NCBI GenBank assembly: GCA_026992705.1
Contig: JALWYT010000198.1
Span: 1-17,994 of the forward strand
Length of the DNA stretch: 17,994 bases
Reading direction: 5' to 3'
Origin: Thiotrichaceae bacterium
GTDB lineage: Bacteria > Pseudomonadota > Gammaproteobacteria > Thiotrichales > Thiotrichaceae
The notes under the pieces are model-generated. The model did no database searches. It saw only the letters and a list, made by a program, of their open reading frames with translations, and was not told where the DNA came from. Below, piece by piece: positions 1 through 8,020 of the stretch (positions are counted from its first letter, which is position 1; each line of letters starts with the position of its first letter). The translations under genes were made by a program, and so were the position numbers.

Positions 1-163
1 CATAGGCAGTTTCAATATTGCCAGTGATTGAAGAACCAGTATAGAGCATTCCCGTTGTTGCTGTGTTACTACTATAGTCATCAGTAAACCACCCTTCAGA
101 GGGTGTAGGATCAGTCGTAGGATCATCTGTAACTGGTGGAGGTGGAGTATGTTTTTTATTCAC
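1..163 (-). CDS. N-terminal part of a probable secreted repeat/PPC-type protein (partial, runs off left edge)
   Basis: An open frame of about 54 codons enters from the left edge on the minus strand. It begins with a proline-rich leader (VNKKHTPPPPVTDDPTTDPT) and continues into a segment containing DDYSSNTATTG and GSSITGNIETAY. This pattern (DDY..NT.TTG....G.S..G.IE) is familiar from the start of pre-peptidase-C-like or serralysin/RTX-associated domains of secreted proteins, where a W-F beta strand normally follows; here the window ends first. There is no classical signal peptide, which would fit C-terminal type I secretion, but the C-terminus is not visible. No in-frame ATG exists upstream. 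I chose GTG at 163, with a weak GGA ten bases upstream; TTG at 178 is the only alternative before an in-frame stop. An ATG at 209 lies one base out of frame. Family assignment is tentative. Confidence 0.5.
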   Translation of the reverse strand, partial: MNKKHTPPPPVTDDPTTDPTPSEGWFTDDYSSNTATTGMLYTGSSITGNIETAY

Positions 164-179
164 AGTTTTTTTGTCCAAA

Positions 180-652
180 AAAATTACACAAAATTAAGGT
201 TATATTCATACTAACTATAAGGGAAAATTTCTCTATTGTCTAACAATAATTCAGAGTATTCCAGCCCACTATAAAAAATCAACCTTCAAAGATGGCAACC
301 TAGCAACGGTTTGGGGAAGTACATGGTTTAAATCTACTATAAACAAAGAATTACACTACCTACATCTACAATGACTATCTTCAAAGCATTTTCTTTAATT
401 CTCACACCAATTAAAGCTGTGAAAGCCCCCCAAAAAAACTGGCTCAACATTTTTTTATATTGATTTTCATCATTCTCAATAATACTTTCACAGCTTATTC
501 TACATGGGTAACAATTCTTAGTTAAAATGGTATAACAGCAGTAACTTGGAAATTGCGGTTATGTGGGAGAGGTACTGAAGTAATATAAACTTTTGTTTGA
601 TATGATACTCTCCAATTCTCTTGATAAGAAATAATTTGAGTAATTATTAAAA
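180..652. other. Gene-poor stretch upstream of aroA
   Basis: This gap of about 470 bases separates the divergent left-edge gene and aroA and should carry both promoters. I see no convincing gene. The longest ATG frame is a 30-codon plus-strand ORF (371-463) without a ribosome binding site. The stretch is AT-rich and holds a 12-bp perfect inverted repeat (separate entry). TATGAT at 601-606 could be a -10 element for aroA, but no matching -35 is visible, so I do not call a promoter. Confidence 0.5.
414..496. repeat. 12-bp perfect inverted repeat, 59-bp spacing
   Basis: AAGCTGTGAAAG at 414-425 is the exact reverse complement of CTTTCACAGCTT at 485-496. The enclosed 59 bases contain a C6-A7 run and a T7 run and encode nothing recognisable. 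The arms could be the termini of a very small degraded mobile element, or the stem of a structured transcript; no flanking target duplication is obvious. Confidence 0.5.
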
Positions 653-1978
653 ATGAGCAATATTCATTTCAATGTGCAGCCTGGTGGAAAATTACAAGGC
701 ACTATTCGTGTACCGGGGGATAAATCCATATCACATCGGTCTATTATGTTAGGTTCTCTTGCCGAGGGTACGACTCAGGTTAGCGGTTTCTTACAAGGCG
801 ATGATTGTCTTGCCACGCTGAACGCTTTTCGCAGCATGGGAGTTGAGATTGAAGGGCCTGAAAATGGTAATGTCACTATTCATGGGGTAGGTTTACACGG
901 TTTAAAAGCTCCTGCAGGTGATTTATATATGGGCAATTCAGGCACATCTATTCGGCTTATGTCAGGCTTAATGGCAGGGCAGAATTTTGCCGTTACCATG
1001 ACGGGAGATCGCTCATTAAGCAAACGCCCGATGAAACGGGTCACTATACCGCTTAGCCAAATGGGAGCGGTCATTGAAACAGCGGAGGGCGGTACACCAC
1101 CTTTGCATATCAAAGCAGGAAATAAATTAACAGGCATTCATTATGATTTGCCCGTCGCCAGTGCTCAGGTTAAATCTTGCGTTTTACTGGCTGGGTTATA
1201 TGCAGAAGGGGAAACTTCTGTCACAGAACCTGCTCCAACTCGTGACCATACCGAACGTATGCTACGCGGCTTTGGCTATGAGGTAATCACAGAAGACAAT
1301 ACCATAAAATTAACAGGTGGCGGCAAATTAACTGCAAGCAATATTGATGTTCCATCGGATATTTCATCGGCTGCGTTTTTTATGGTAGGAGCAAGCATTG
1401 CCGAAGGCTCAGACTTAACTCTGCAACACGTTGGCATTAACCCAACTCGTACAGGTGTTATTGATATTTTACGCTTGATGGGAGCGGATATTGAGCTATC
1501 CAATAAAACTGAAATCGGTGGAGAACCGGTTGCTGATATTCGTATCCGCTCTGCCAAGCTCAAAGGCATACAAATCCCTGAATCTTTAGTACCACTTGCC
1601 ATTGATGAATTTCCTGCTCTATTTATTGCCGCAGCTTCTGCAGAAGGTAAAACTATTCTCACAGGAGCTGAGGAGCTACGGGTTAAAGAGTCTGACCGCA
1701 TTCAAGTTATGGCAGATGGCTTGAATACCTGTGGAGTGAATGCGAAACCCACACCTGATGGCATTATCATCCAAGGTGGTAATTTTAGTGGTGGTGAAAT
1801 CGAAAGCCATGACGACCATCGAATTGCTATGTCCTTTACAATCGCTGGTTTATGTGCTAGCAAAGAAATTAATATCAATAACTGTAATAATGTTGATACA
1901 TCCTTTCCAAATTTTGTTGAGTTGGCAGCATCGGTAGGTATTAATGTTAAGCAATTTCCATACAAATTGAATATATAA
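653..1978 (+). CDS. aroA: 3-phosphoshikimate 1-carboxyvinyltransferase (EPSP synthase)
   Basis: This cytoplasmic enzyme joins phosphoenolpyruvate to shikimate-3-phosphate, the sixth step of the shikimate pathway to chorismate. The 441-residue protein is full length (E. coli AroA has 427). Visible motifs are PGDKSISHR at 21-29 (substrate-binding Lys24, Ser25, Arg29), GNSGTSIRLM at 94-103 (PEP loop), RPMKR at 125-129, DEFPAL from Asp318 (equivalent of the catalytic Asp313 of E. coli), RVKESDR at 343-349 and DDHRIAM at 387-393. The PEP-loop glycine (Gly97) that CP4-type enzymes replace by alanine is kept, while the loop reads RLM where E. coli has RPL. The ATG at 653 lacks a strong ribosome binding site. 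The gene is not in the common serC-aroA-cmk setting; its stop codon abuts the start of the efflux adaptor, which suggests cotranscription. Confidence 0.97.
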   Translation: MSNIHFNVQPGGKLQGTIRVPGDKSISHRSIMLGSLAEGTTQVSGFLQGDDCLATLNAFRSMGVEIEGPENGNVTIHGVGLHGLKAPAGDLYMGNSGTSIRLMSGLMAGQNFAVTMTGDRSLSKRPMKRVTIPLSQMGAVIETAEGGTPPLHIKAGNKLTGIHYDLPVASAQVKSCVLLAGLYAEGETSVTEPAPTRDHTERMLRGFGYEVITEDNTIKLTGGGKLTASNIDVPSDISSAAFFMVGASIAEGSDLTLQHVGINPTRTGVIDILRLMGADIELSNKTEIGGEPVADIRIRSAKLKGIQIPESLVPLAIDEFPALFIAAASAEGKTILTGAEELRVKESDRIQVMADGLNTCGVNAKPTPDGIIIQGGNFSGGEIESHDDHRIAMSFTIAGLCASKEININNCNNVDTSFPNFVELAASVGINVKQFPYKLNI

Positions 1979-3019
1979 ATGTCTATAAAAGGGACAAGCT
2001 TTTATCTACTTAGCTTTATATTGTTAAATTGTACAATATTTGCAGATGAGGTAAGTAAATCAACCAAAGTAATAGTAACAGTTAAACCTCTCTCTAGCCT
2101 GATTTTTCATGCTCAAATCAATATAGCTGCAACGGTAATTAGTTTGAATAAGCCGATTATTTCTGCTCAGGTTTCAGCGGTTGTTAAAAAAGTTTATGCC
2201 GATATTGGTGATAAGCTCAATAAAGGTGATGTTTTGCTGACATTAGATTGTCGGGATTATGAATACGCTTTGCAGCAGGCTAGGGCCGCTTTGCGGGCGA
2301 GAAAATCACAAGCGAATTTTGCGAATAAAAGCTATCAACGTAATCAACGCTTGCTTAAACAATCGACCATTCCACAGACTACGATGGATAAATCAGAGGC
2401 GGATTATTTAGCCATTCAGGCGGATTTGGTTTCACTAAACGCTCAAGTCAAGCAAGCAGAATTGGCGGTAGAACGCTGTCAGATTAGGGCTCCGTTTGCG
2501 GGGGAAGTCACTCAGCGGCAGGTGCAAAAGGGGCAGTTGGTTAATATTGGTACGCCTTTATTTGAGTTTATGCAGAGCGATCATTTACAAATTACGGCTG
2601 AATTATCGGCTCAGCAAGTTCGTGATATACAGCAGGCGGATACGATTTATTTTTCGGCTAATGCGAAAAAAACGGCCATCAAACTTGTGAAATTGGTTGA
2701 TTTATTAAAAGAAACGACCAAAACGCAAACTGCTCGCTTTAGCTTTGTGCAGGGTAATAAATTTATTGCGGGTACAGCTGGGCGAGTGATTTGGAAGGCA
2801 GGGCAGGCTAAATTACCAGCGGCGTATATTTCTCGTCGCAATGGTCAATTTGGCGTGTTGACTTTGCAAGCGGATAAGAAAACTGTGCATTTTGTACCGC
2901 TTGCTGATGTGCAGGAAGGGCAACCTGTAGCGATTGATTTGCCTTTGGATACTTGGATTATTGATAAGGGGCGTATTAATCTTAAAGATAAGCAAGTGGT
3001 TAGCCTGAGCGATGATTAA
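1979..3019 (+). CDS. RND efflux periplasmic adaptor (membrane fusion protein, HlyD/AcrA family)
   Basis: The product would link an RND inner-membrane pump to an outer-membrane channel. A signal peptide is visible at residues 1-22 (K4, a hydrophobic core, then IFA|DE); the cysteine at 18 is not in a good lipobox, so a soluble or membrane-associated protein is likelier than a lipoprotein. Next comes the first lipoyl half (ISAQVSAVVKKVYADIGDKL..GDVLLTLD), a short alpha-helical hairpin rich in Gln and Ala, then the second lipoyl half (IRAPFAGEVTQRQVQKGQLV) and beta-barrel material. At 346 residues it is a short but complete member. The ATG directly follows the aroA stop (TAAATG) with no ribosome binding site, so translation probably depends on re-initiation after aroA. 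The end overlaps the permease gene by 8 bases. No outer-membrane factor gene lies nearby. Confidence 0.88.
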   Translation: MSIKGTSFYLLSFILLNCTIFADEVSKSTKVIVTVKPLSSLIFHAQINIAATVISLNKPIISAQVSAVVKKVYADIGDKLNKGDVLLTLDCRDYEYALQQARAALRARKSQANFANKSYQRNQRLLKQSTIPQTTMDKSEADYLAIQADLVSLNAQVKQAELAVERCQIRAPFAGEVTQRQVQKGQLVNIGTPLFEFMQSDHLQITAELSAQQVRDIQQADTIYFSANAKKTAIKLVKLVDLLKETTKTQTARFSFVQGNKFIAGTAGRVIWKAGQAKLPAAYISRRNGQFGVLTLQADKKTVHFVPLADVQEGQPVAIDLPLDTWIIDKGRINLKDKQVVSLSDD

Positions 3020-6000
3020 AAAACTACTCGAAAACCACGTTTTATCAACACTAAGCTTTGTTTTGGTGTTGCTTGTTGGGACATTGTCTTATCTAAATTT
3101 ACCGCGTCAGCAAGACCCCACTATTAATTTCAATTGGATTGCAATTTTTACGACCTTACCCGGAGCAAGTGCAGAGGATGTTGAGAAACGGGTAACGGAT
3201 CCCTTAGAAGACGCCATCCGCAGTATTCCTGATTTGCGTTTTGTGTCCAGCAATAGCCGTGAGAATGTGTCGAGTTTATTAGTGCGTTTTAATGATATTG
3301 ATGATGATTTATTTGATAAACGCATCACTGATTTACGCCGCAAAATTGAAAGCGTCAAAAGCACTTTGCCCGATGAAGTGATTGATCCACTGGTGTTTGA
3401 ACTGACTTCATCGAACGCCTTTCCTGCGGCATTAATTGCGGTTAAATCCGAAGCAGATGACGAAAACCTACGCTTTAATGCGAAAAATATCCGCAAAGAT
3501 TTGCAGCAAATGAAAGGTGTGCATCGGGTTGATGCGATTGGCTTGGATGACCCTGAAATTCAAGTCCAGTTTGATACAAAAAAGCTGGAGCAGTTTCATA
3601 TTTCACCGACCTTATTAAGCGACTCCTTACGAGCATGGTATCAAGATATTTCAGCAGGTACAGTCAATGTACAAGGGGATAGCTGGTTGGTGCGATTGGT
3701 CGGCAAAACCCGCGAACCGACAATTTTGGCGAATTTGCCCATTCAAGGGATTAACGGGGAGGTAACTTTATCACGCTTGGCGAGTATTCAGCGTAGCCGT
3801 AAGAAATCAACGCAAGATGTAAAAATCAATGGCAAGCCTGCTATTTTGCTATCGGTTTTAAAGCAAGATAACACCAATGTTCTGCAGTTGCTTGATCGTT
3901 TAAAACAATATATTGCCGATAAAAATCAATATACGCAACGCTCTGGCATTGAGTTAGAGTTGGTCGATGATCAAACAATTCCTACGCGGGAAGCCATTTC
4001 AGTCATGCAAAAAAATGCACTGATTGGCTTATTAATGGTTCTAGCGGTGGCTTGGGTTTTTCTCGGCACACGCATTTCATTCCTAACGGCTATTGGCATT
4101 CCATTTATTTTAGCGGGAACATTTTGGGTGGTTGCGAGTATTGGGCAAACCCTGAATGTCAGTATTTTATTAGCTGTGGTCATTGTGCTAGGGATGTTAG
4201 TGGATGATGCGGTGGTTGTGGTCGAGGCGATTTATTATCGAATGCAACGCGGTATAGATGGCATTACCGCTTCCATTGATGCCTTAAAAGAAGTTGCCAT
4301 GCCTGTGATGACAGCGGTATTTACCACAATGGCGGCGTTTCTACCGCTCATGTTGTTGCCCGGTATTTTGGGGAAATTTATGCAGGTGATTCCGATTGTT
4401 GTCACGGTTGCACTGGCGATTAGTCTTATCGAAGCCTTTTGGATGCTGCCGTCACATACCGCAATGTTAAAAATGGATTTTGAGCAGCCATCACGCATTC
4501 AGCAATTACGCGAAAAGATGACGCATTGGATTCAAATTAAATATTCCCGCCTGCTTATTAAAATCTTACGCTATCCCAAGCTGACGCTTGGTTCTATCCT
4601 GTTGAGCTTTGTTATGGCATTTGCTGTGCTCGGTGCAGGCTTGATTAAAATGGACTTTTTTGCAGCCGATGCCCTGCGGATTTTTTATGTCAGTATTGAA
4701 ATGCCCAGTGCAACCCCGCTACAAAAAAGTTTGCAAAAGGCGGAGCAGGTGAAAGCGGTTATTCGCAAATATCTAAAAGCAGGGGATGCTCGCTCAATTG
4801 CAAGTTATGCGGGGATTATGTTTACTGCCACAGAACCTGTCTATGGCGAACGCTATGCTCAAGTGGTGGTGAGTTTAAATCCAATTTCAGCAGGTTCCCG
4901 TCCTGTCTCGGATATTATTGATGAAATGCGAGATGAGGTTGAAGCCATCAAAGGGGCGGATAATATCGCTTTCTTAGAATTAACAGGCGGTCCACCTGCG
5001 GAGAAAGCCATCAATGTAAAAGTGCGTGGTGATGATTATCAAAGGGTTTTGGCTGCCAGTGAAACATTAAAAAATATATTGAAAAATATGCATGGCTTAA
5101 AAAATATTAGCGATGATTCCACACCCCCTAGAAAAGAGTTTAGATTGGTATTAAAGCCTGATGCAGTGCGTCGTGCAGGGATTAATGCGGCTGAAATTAC
5201 CCGTATTATTCGCTTATTAGTTGATGGCGAAGTCGTGGCGGAATTGCAAGACAAAGGTGAAAAAGTACAACTGCGAGTAAAAGCCAAGCAGGATAATCTC
5301 CAACAAATCAGCGATTTGCTGCAATTTAATATTCCTAATTCACGAGGCGAGCAAATCCCGCTCAGTGAATTAGTGGAGCAAGTACAGACGCAATCATTAG
5401 GCAATATTCGCCACTACAATTTCCGCCGCACCATTACACTATCTGCCGATATTAAAAAGCATAAACAATCCGCAGGGTTTTGGGCATGTCGAGGCGATAA
5501 TATTGATTATAGAAAATGCGATTTAGATACCGTTACGGCGAATAAAATTCTGCTAAAAGAATGGGATAAAGTAAAATTTGATTATCCGAGCATTGACCTT
5601 AGCTTTGCGGGGCAGCTCGATGATATTAAAGAAAGTATAGGAAAAATGGGAGAGCTGTTCTTAATTGGTTTGGGTTTGATGTATTTGATTATGGGAACGC
5701 AATTTAAGAGTTTCTTCCAGCCCATTATGATTTTAACCACCGTGCCAATGGCTTTCACAGGCGTGATTCTTGGTTTATTGCTCACACAAAATCCCTTGAG
5801 TCTTTACACACTATATGGCGTTGTTGCCCTTGCGGGAATTGCGGTTAATGCTGCGATTGTACTCATTTCTGCAGCCAATGATCGCTTGCAAGCAGGCATG
5901 AGCATAACCCACGCTACCATCTACGCCGCTCGCCGCCGTGTCATCCCCATTATTATCACCTCATTTACCACCATTGCAGGGCTATTCTCACTCGCCACCG

Positions 6001-6125
6001 GCATAGGCGGACACTCCCTAATCTGGGGACCTGTCGCCACCGCAATTGTCTGGGGCGTTGGGTTTTCCACGGTTTTAACCCTGATAGCGATACCAACTTT
6101 ATATCGTATTTCTATGCGAGGATAG
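3012..6125 (+). CDS. RND-type multidrug efflux permease (AcrB/HAE1 superfamily)
   Basis: This is a proton-driven inner-membrane exporter of about 1037 residues, the usual length for the family (AcrB 1049). TM1 spans about 9-29, a periplasmic domain follows to about 330, TM2-6 lie at about 336-500, TM7 at about 524-543, a second periplasmic domain follows, and TM8-12 run from about 880 to the end. The proton-relay acid pair is present in TM4 (GMLVDDAVVVVE, Asp398-Asp399). In TM10 the sequence GIAVNAAIVL keeps the Asn but has Val where AcrB has Lys940; this is common in RND branches outside the AcrB type. Residues about 817-837 look like an insertion between ITLSADIKK and LDTVTAN and contain Cys826 and Cys836, the only cysteines in the protein. 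The start overlaps the adaptor gene, so the two are translationally linked. The substrate cannot be told from sequence. Confidence 0.93.
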   Translation: MIKKLLENHVLSTLSFVLVLLVGTLSYLNLPRQQDPTINFNWIAIFTTLPGASAEDVEKRVTDPLEDAIRSIPDLRFVSSNSRENVSSLLVRFNDIDDDLFDKRITDLRRKIESVKSTLPDEVIDPLVFELTSSNAFPAALIAVKSEADDENLRFNAKNIRKDLQQMKGVHRVDAIGLDDPEIQVQFDTKKLEQFHISPTLLSDSLRAWYQDISAGTVNVQGDSWLVRLVGKTREPTILANLPIQGINGEVTLSRLASIQRSRKKSTQDVKINGKPAILLSVLKQDNTNVLQLLDRLKQYIADKNQYTQRSGIELELVDDQTIPTREAISVMQKNALIGLLMVLAVAWVFLGTRISFLTAIGIPFILAGTFWVVASIGQTLNVSILLAVVIVLGMLVDDAVVVVEAIYYRMQRGIDGITASIDALKEVAMPVMTAVFTTMAAFLPLMLLPGILGKFMQVIPIVVTVALAISLIEAFWMLPSHTAMLKMDFEQPSRIQQLREKMTHWIQIKYSRLLIKILRYPKLTLGSILLSFVMAFAVLGAGLIKMDFFAADALRIFYVSIEMPSATPLQKSLQKAEQVKAVIRKYLKAGDARSIASYAGIMFTATEPVYGERYAQVVVSLNPISAGSRPVSDIIDEMRDEVEAIKGADNIAFLELTGGPPAEKAINVKVRGDDYQRVLAASETLKNILKNMHGLKNISDDSTPPRKEFRLVLKPDAVRRAGINAAEITRIIRLLVDGEVVAELQDKGEKVQLRVKAKQDNLQQISDLLQFNIPNSRGEQIPLSELVEQVQTQSLGNIRHYNFRRTITLSADIKKHKQSAGFWACRGDNIDYRKCDLDTVTANKILLKEWDKVKFDYPSIDLSFAGQLDDIKESIGKMGELFLIGLGLMYLIMGTQFKSFFQPIMILTTVPMAFTGVILGLLLTQNPLSLYTLYGVVALAGIAVNAAIVLISAANDRLQAGMSITHATIYAARRRVIPIIITSFTTIAGLFSLATGIGGHSLIWGPVATAIVWGVGFSTVLTLIAIPTLYRISMRG

Positions 6126-6176
6126 GTGCTTTAGCAATCTTATGATCCATAAATATTCAAATCTAATAAAATTTCG

Positions 6177-6182
6177 TATAAT
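6177..6182 (+). promoter_or_regulatory. -10 element of probable purD promoter
   Basis: A perfect TATAAT sits 34 bases before the purD start codon. The -35 region 17 bases upstream (TATTCA, 6154-6159) matches the consensus poorly. A start near 6189 would give a leader of about 27 bases that includes the ribosome binding site AAGGA at 6204-6208. Confidence 0.4.
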
Positions 6183-6215
6183 TCCAAGCTTTCCAATTTC
6201 ATTAAGGAATCAACG

Positions 6216-7484
6216 ATGGATGTTTTAGTCATTGGTAGTGGTGGTAGAGAACATGCACTGGCATGGAAATTAGCTCAATCCGATAAAGTCGATACAGTTT
6301 ATGTTGCCCCCGGTAATGCAGGCACACAACAAGAACCCAAACTTGAAAATATTGCCATTGATACGGAGGATATAGCCGGTTTAATTGAATTTGCCAAAGC
6401 CCAAAATATTGGTTTAACGGTAGTGGGACCTGAAGCCCCTTTGGTGTTAGGTATTGTTGATCAATTTACGGATGCAGGCTTGCGTTGTTTCGGTCCGACA
6501 CAAGGAGCTGCCCAGCTTGAAGGTTCCAAAGCCTTTACTAAAGACTTTCTCGCTCGTCATAATATTCCCACCGCAGCCTATGCCAATTTCACAGATACCG
6601 ATGAAGCCATTGGCTATATTAAACAGCAAGGTGTTCCGATTGTCATTAAAGCCGACGGGCTTGCTGCAGGTAAAGGCGTTATTCTCGCTCAAACAGAAGC
6701 AGAGGCGATTGATGCGGTTAAAGATATGCTAGCTGGCAATCGTTTTGGTGAAGCAGGGCATCGAGTTGTTATTGAAGAATTTCTAACCGGTGAAGAAGCT
6801 AGCTTTATTGTGATTGCCGATGGTGAAAACATCCTACCAATGGCAACTTCGCAAGATCATAAAGCCCGAGATAATGGTGATAAAGGACCCAATACGGGTG
6901 GCATGGGGGCATATTCGCCCGCACCAGTTGTTACCGATACGGTTTATGAAAACACCATGAAACAAGTCATCGAACCAACAATCAAAGGTATGGCAGCCGA
7001 AGGCAACCCTTTTACGGGCTTCTTGTACGCAGGCTTGATGGTCTCACCTGATGGCTCAGTTAAAGTGCTGGAATACAACGTCCGCTTTGGTGACCCTGAA
7101 ACGCAACCAATCATGATGCGACTCAAAACAGATTTACTGGATTTACTCAATGCAGCACTGGATAAAAAACTAGATAAAATGACAACCGAATGGGACTCCC
7201 GCACCGCACTCGGTGTTGTCCTCGCCGCAGGTGGCTACCCTGATGCGTATAAAAAAGGTGATATTATCTCTGGCTTGAGCGATGAAGCTGAAGACACAAA
7301 AATATTCCACGCAGGAACCGCCGAAAAAGACGGTAATATTGTAACAAACGGTGGGCGTGTACTCTGTGCAGTCGCTTTAGGTAACAGCGTAAAAGCGGCT
7401 AAAGACAAAGCGTATCAACTAACAAAGTCAATCTTTTGGGATAATGTCTATTATCGAGATGATATTGGATTTAAAGCATTATAA
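6216..7484 (+). CDS. purD: Phosphoribosylamine-glycine ligase (GAR synthetase)
   Basis: The enzyme joins 5-phosphoribosylamine and glycine with ATP, the second step of de novo purine synthesis, in the cytoplasm. The 422-residue protein is full length (E. coli 429). The N-terminal nucleotide-fold signature GSGGREHA is at 7-14, the ATP-grasp segment KADGLAAGKGV starts at Lys145, GGMGAYSPAP lies in the middle, and the family signature FGDPETQ is at 291-297. The ATG has a good AAGGA site eight bases upstream. The gene stands alone: purH, its usual partner in E. coli, is not adjacent, and the next gene is 535 bases away. Confidence 0.97.
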   Translation: MDVLVIGSGGREHALAWKLAQSDKVDTVYVAPGNAGTQQEPKLENIAIDTEDIAGLIEFAKAQNIGLTVVGPEAPLVLGIVDQFTDAGLRCFGPTQGAAQLEGSKAFTKDFLARHNIPTAAYANFTDTDEAIGYIKQQGVPIVIKADGLAAGKGVILAQTEAEAIDAVKDMLAGNRFGEAGHRVVIEEFLTGEEASFIVIADGENILPMATSQDHKARDNGDKGPNTGGMGAYSPAPVVTDTVYENTMKQVIEPTIKGMAAEGNPFTGFLYAGLMVSPDGSVKVLEYNVRFGDPETQPIMMRLKTDLLDLLNAALDKKLDKMTTEWDSRTALGVVLAAGGYPDAYKKGDIISGLSDEAEDTKIFHAGTAEKDGNIVTNGGRVLCAVALGNSVKAAKDKAYQLTKSIFWDNVYYRDDIGFKAL

Positions 7485-7513
7485 ATAAATTATTACTTAT
7501 TAGTTGACTCATA

Positions 7514-7599
7514 CCCCGTACCGTATAATGTAACATAATGAGGGTTTATCACTGTATTATGTATCCCTCATCTTTCACAAGTACATGTAACCTACGGGG
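7514..7599. repeat. Nested inverted repeat / possible structured RNA after purD
   Basis: The outer arms CCCCGTA (7514-7520) and TACGGGG (7593-7599) are perfect complements, and an inner pair ATGAGGG (7538-7544) and CCCTCAT (7565-7571) is also perfect. The direct repeat ATGTAAC occurs twice within the element, once on each side of the inner hairpin (7528-7534 and 7585-7591). The G/C-rich arms stand out in an AT-rich gap. There is no following T tract, so a simple intrinsic terminator is unlikely; a processed 3' UTR, a small RNA or a degraded mobile repeat are alternatives. Confidence 0.45.
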
Positions 7600-7732
7600 A
7601 AAATTAACAAATGTAGTTTAATTAAATTTTTTAAAACGGTGTGTATCTAACTCAGTACCTTCAAGCAAAGAAAATAAATAACCATCAGTTATTAGTGATA
7701 AATGGTAGTTTCATTCCCTTAAAAAATGTTGT

Positions 7733-7753
7733 GATTCTATTTAATTTAGAATC
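7733..7753. repeat. Perfect 7-bp hairpin in the clpS upstream region
   Basis: GATTCTA (7733-7739) and TAGAATC (7747-7753) form a perfect stem with a 7-base AT-only loop. It lies about 100 bases upstream of the predicted clpS promoter and is not followed by a T tract. Its role is unknown. Confidence 0.35.
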
Positions 7754-7820
7754 TTACTCTGTCTGAACTCAATTGATATTTTACAAAACATCCCTATTAT
7801 TTAAATATTTGCACAGCATG

Positions 7821-7838
7821 GTTGTTCGTCAGAACAAC
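7821..7838. promoter_or_regulatory. Operator-like palindrome over the -35 region of clpS
   Basis: GTTGTTC (7821-7827), GTCA, GAACAAC (7832-7838) is a perfect 18-base palindrome with a 4-base centre. It covers the place where the -35 box of the extended -10 promoter at 7848-7855 should be (about 7827-7832), a typical repressor-site arrangement. It does not match the E. coli LexA, CRP or FNR consensus. The regulator is unknown. Confidence 0.4.
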
Positions 7839-7847
7839 AAAGAGAAT

Positions 7848-7855
7848 GCTATAAT
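7848..7855 (+). promoter_or_regulatory. Extended -10 promoter for clpS-clpA
   Basis: The sequence TGC-TATAAT is a perfect extended -10 element (TGnTATAAT), which can work without a good -35 box; none is visible. Transcription would start near 7862 and give a leader of about 160 bases before clpS. The activity of this promoter is inferred only from the match. Confidence 0.5.
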
Positions 7856-8020
7856 CAACATTAAGACTGGGCTTACTAATTCTTCTATGTTCGCATTCTT
7901 ATGGAGTTGTCATCATAGTGATGTAAACTGATAAAAAAATCTTTATATAGAAAGTGAGTAAATAAATGCTACTTTTATAAGTATTAATCCAGTATAAATT
8001 GAACAAAATCAGGGTAAAAA

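Larger units (their letters stand above)
7485..8020. other. Long intergenic region between purD and clpS
   Basis: No gene is apparent in these 536 bases. The region holds a nested inverted repeat just after purD (7514-7599), a 7-bp hairpin (7733-7753), a 7-bp palindrome (7821-7838) and an extended -10 sequence (7848-7855), each listed separately. The 165 bases between the predicted transcript start and clpS also contain small hairpins such as CATCA-TAG-TGATG around 7914-7926. An additional TATAAA at about 7992 could be a second -10 but has no -35 partner. No T-tract terminator for purD is visible. Confidence 0.55.

Noticed and set aside
371..463. 30-codon plus-strand ORF starting MTIFKAFSLILTPIKA
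   Set aside because: No ribosome binding site, no recognisable family, and it overlaps one arm of the inverted repeat; length is easily reached by chance.
880..1701. Minus-strand open frames inside aroA
   Set aside because: They are antisense to a clear, conserved gene and lack recognisable domains; the same holds for antisense frames within the RND permease, purD, clpA and perM.
3012..6125. Loss of the TM10 proton-relay lysine as a sign of a broken pump
   Set aside because: Many RND permeases outside the AcrB type lack this lysine and keep the Asp pair in TM4, which is intact here.
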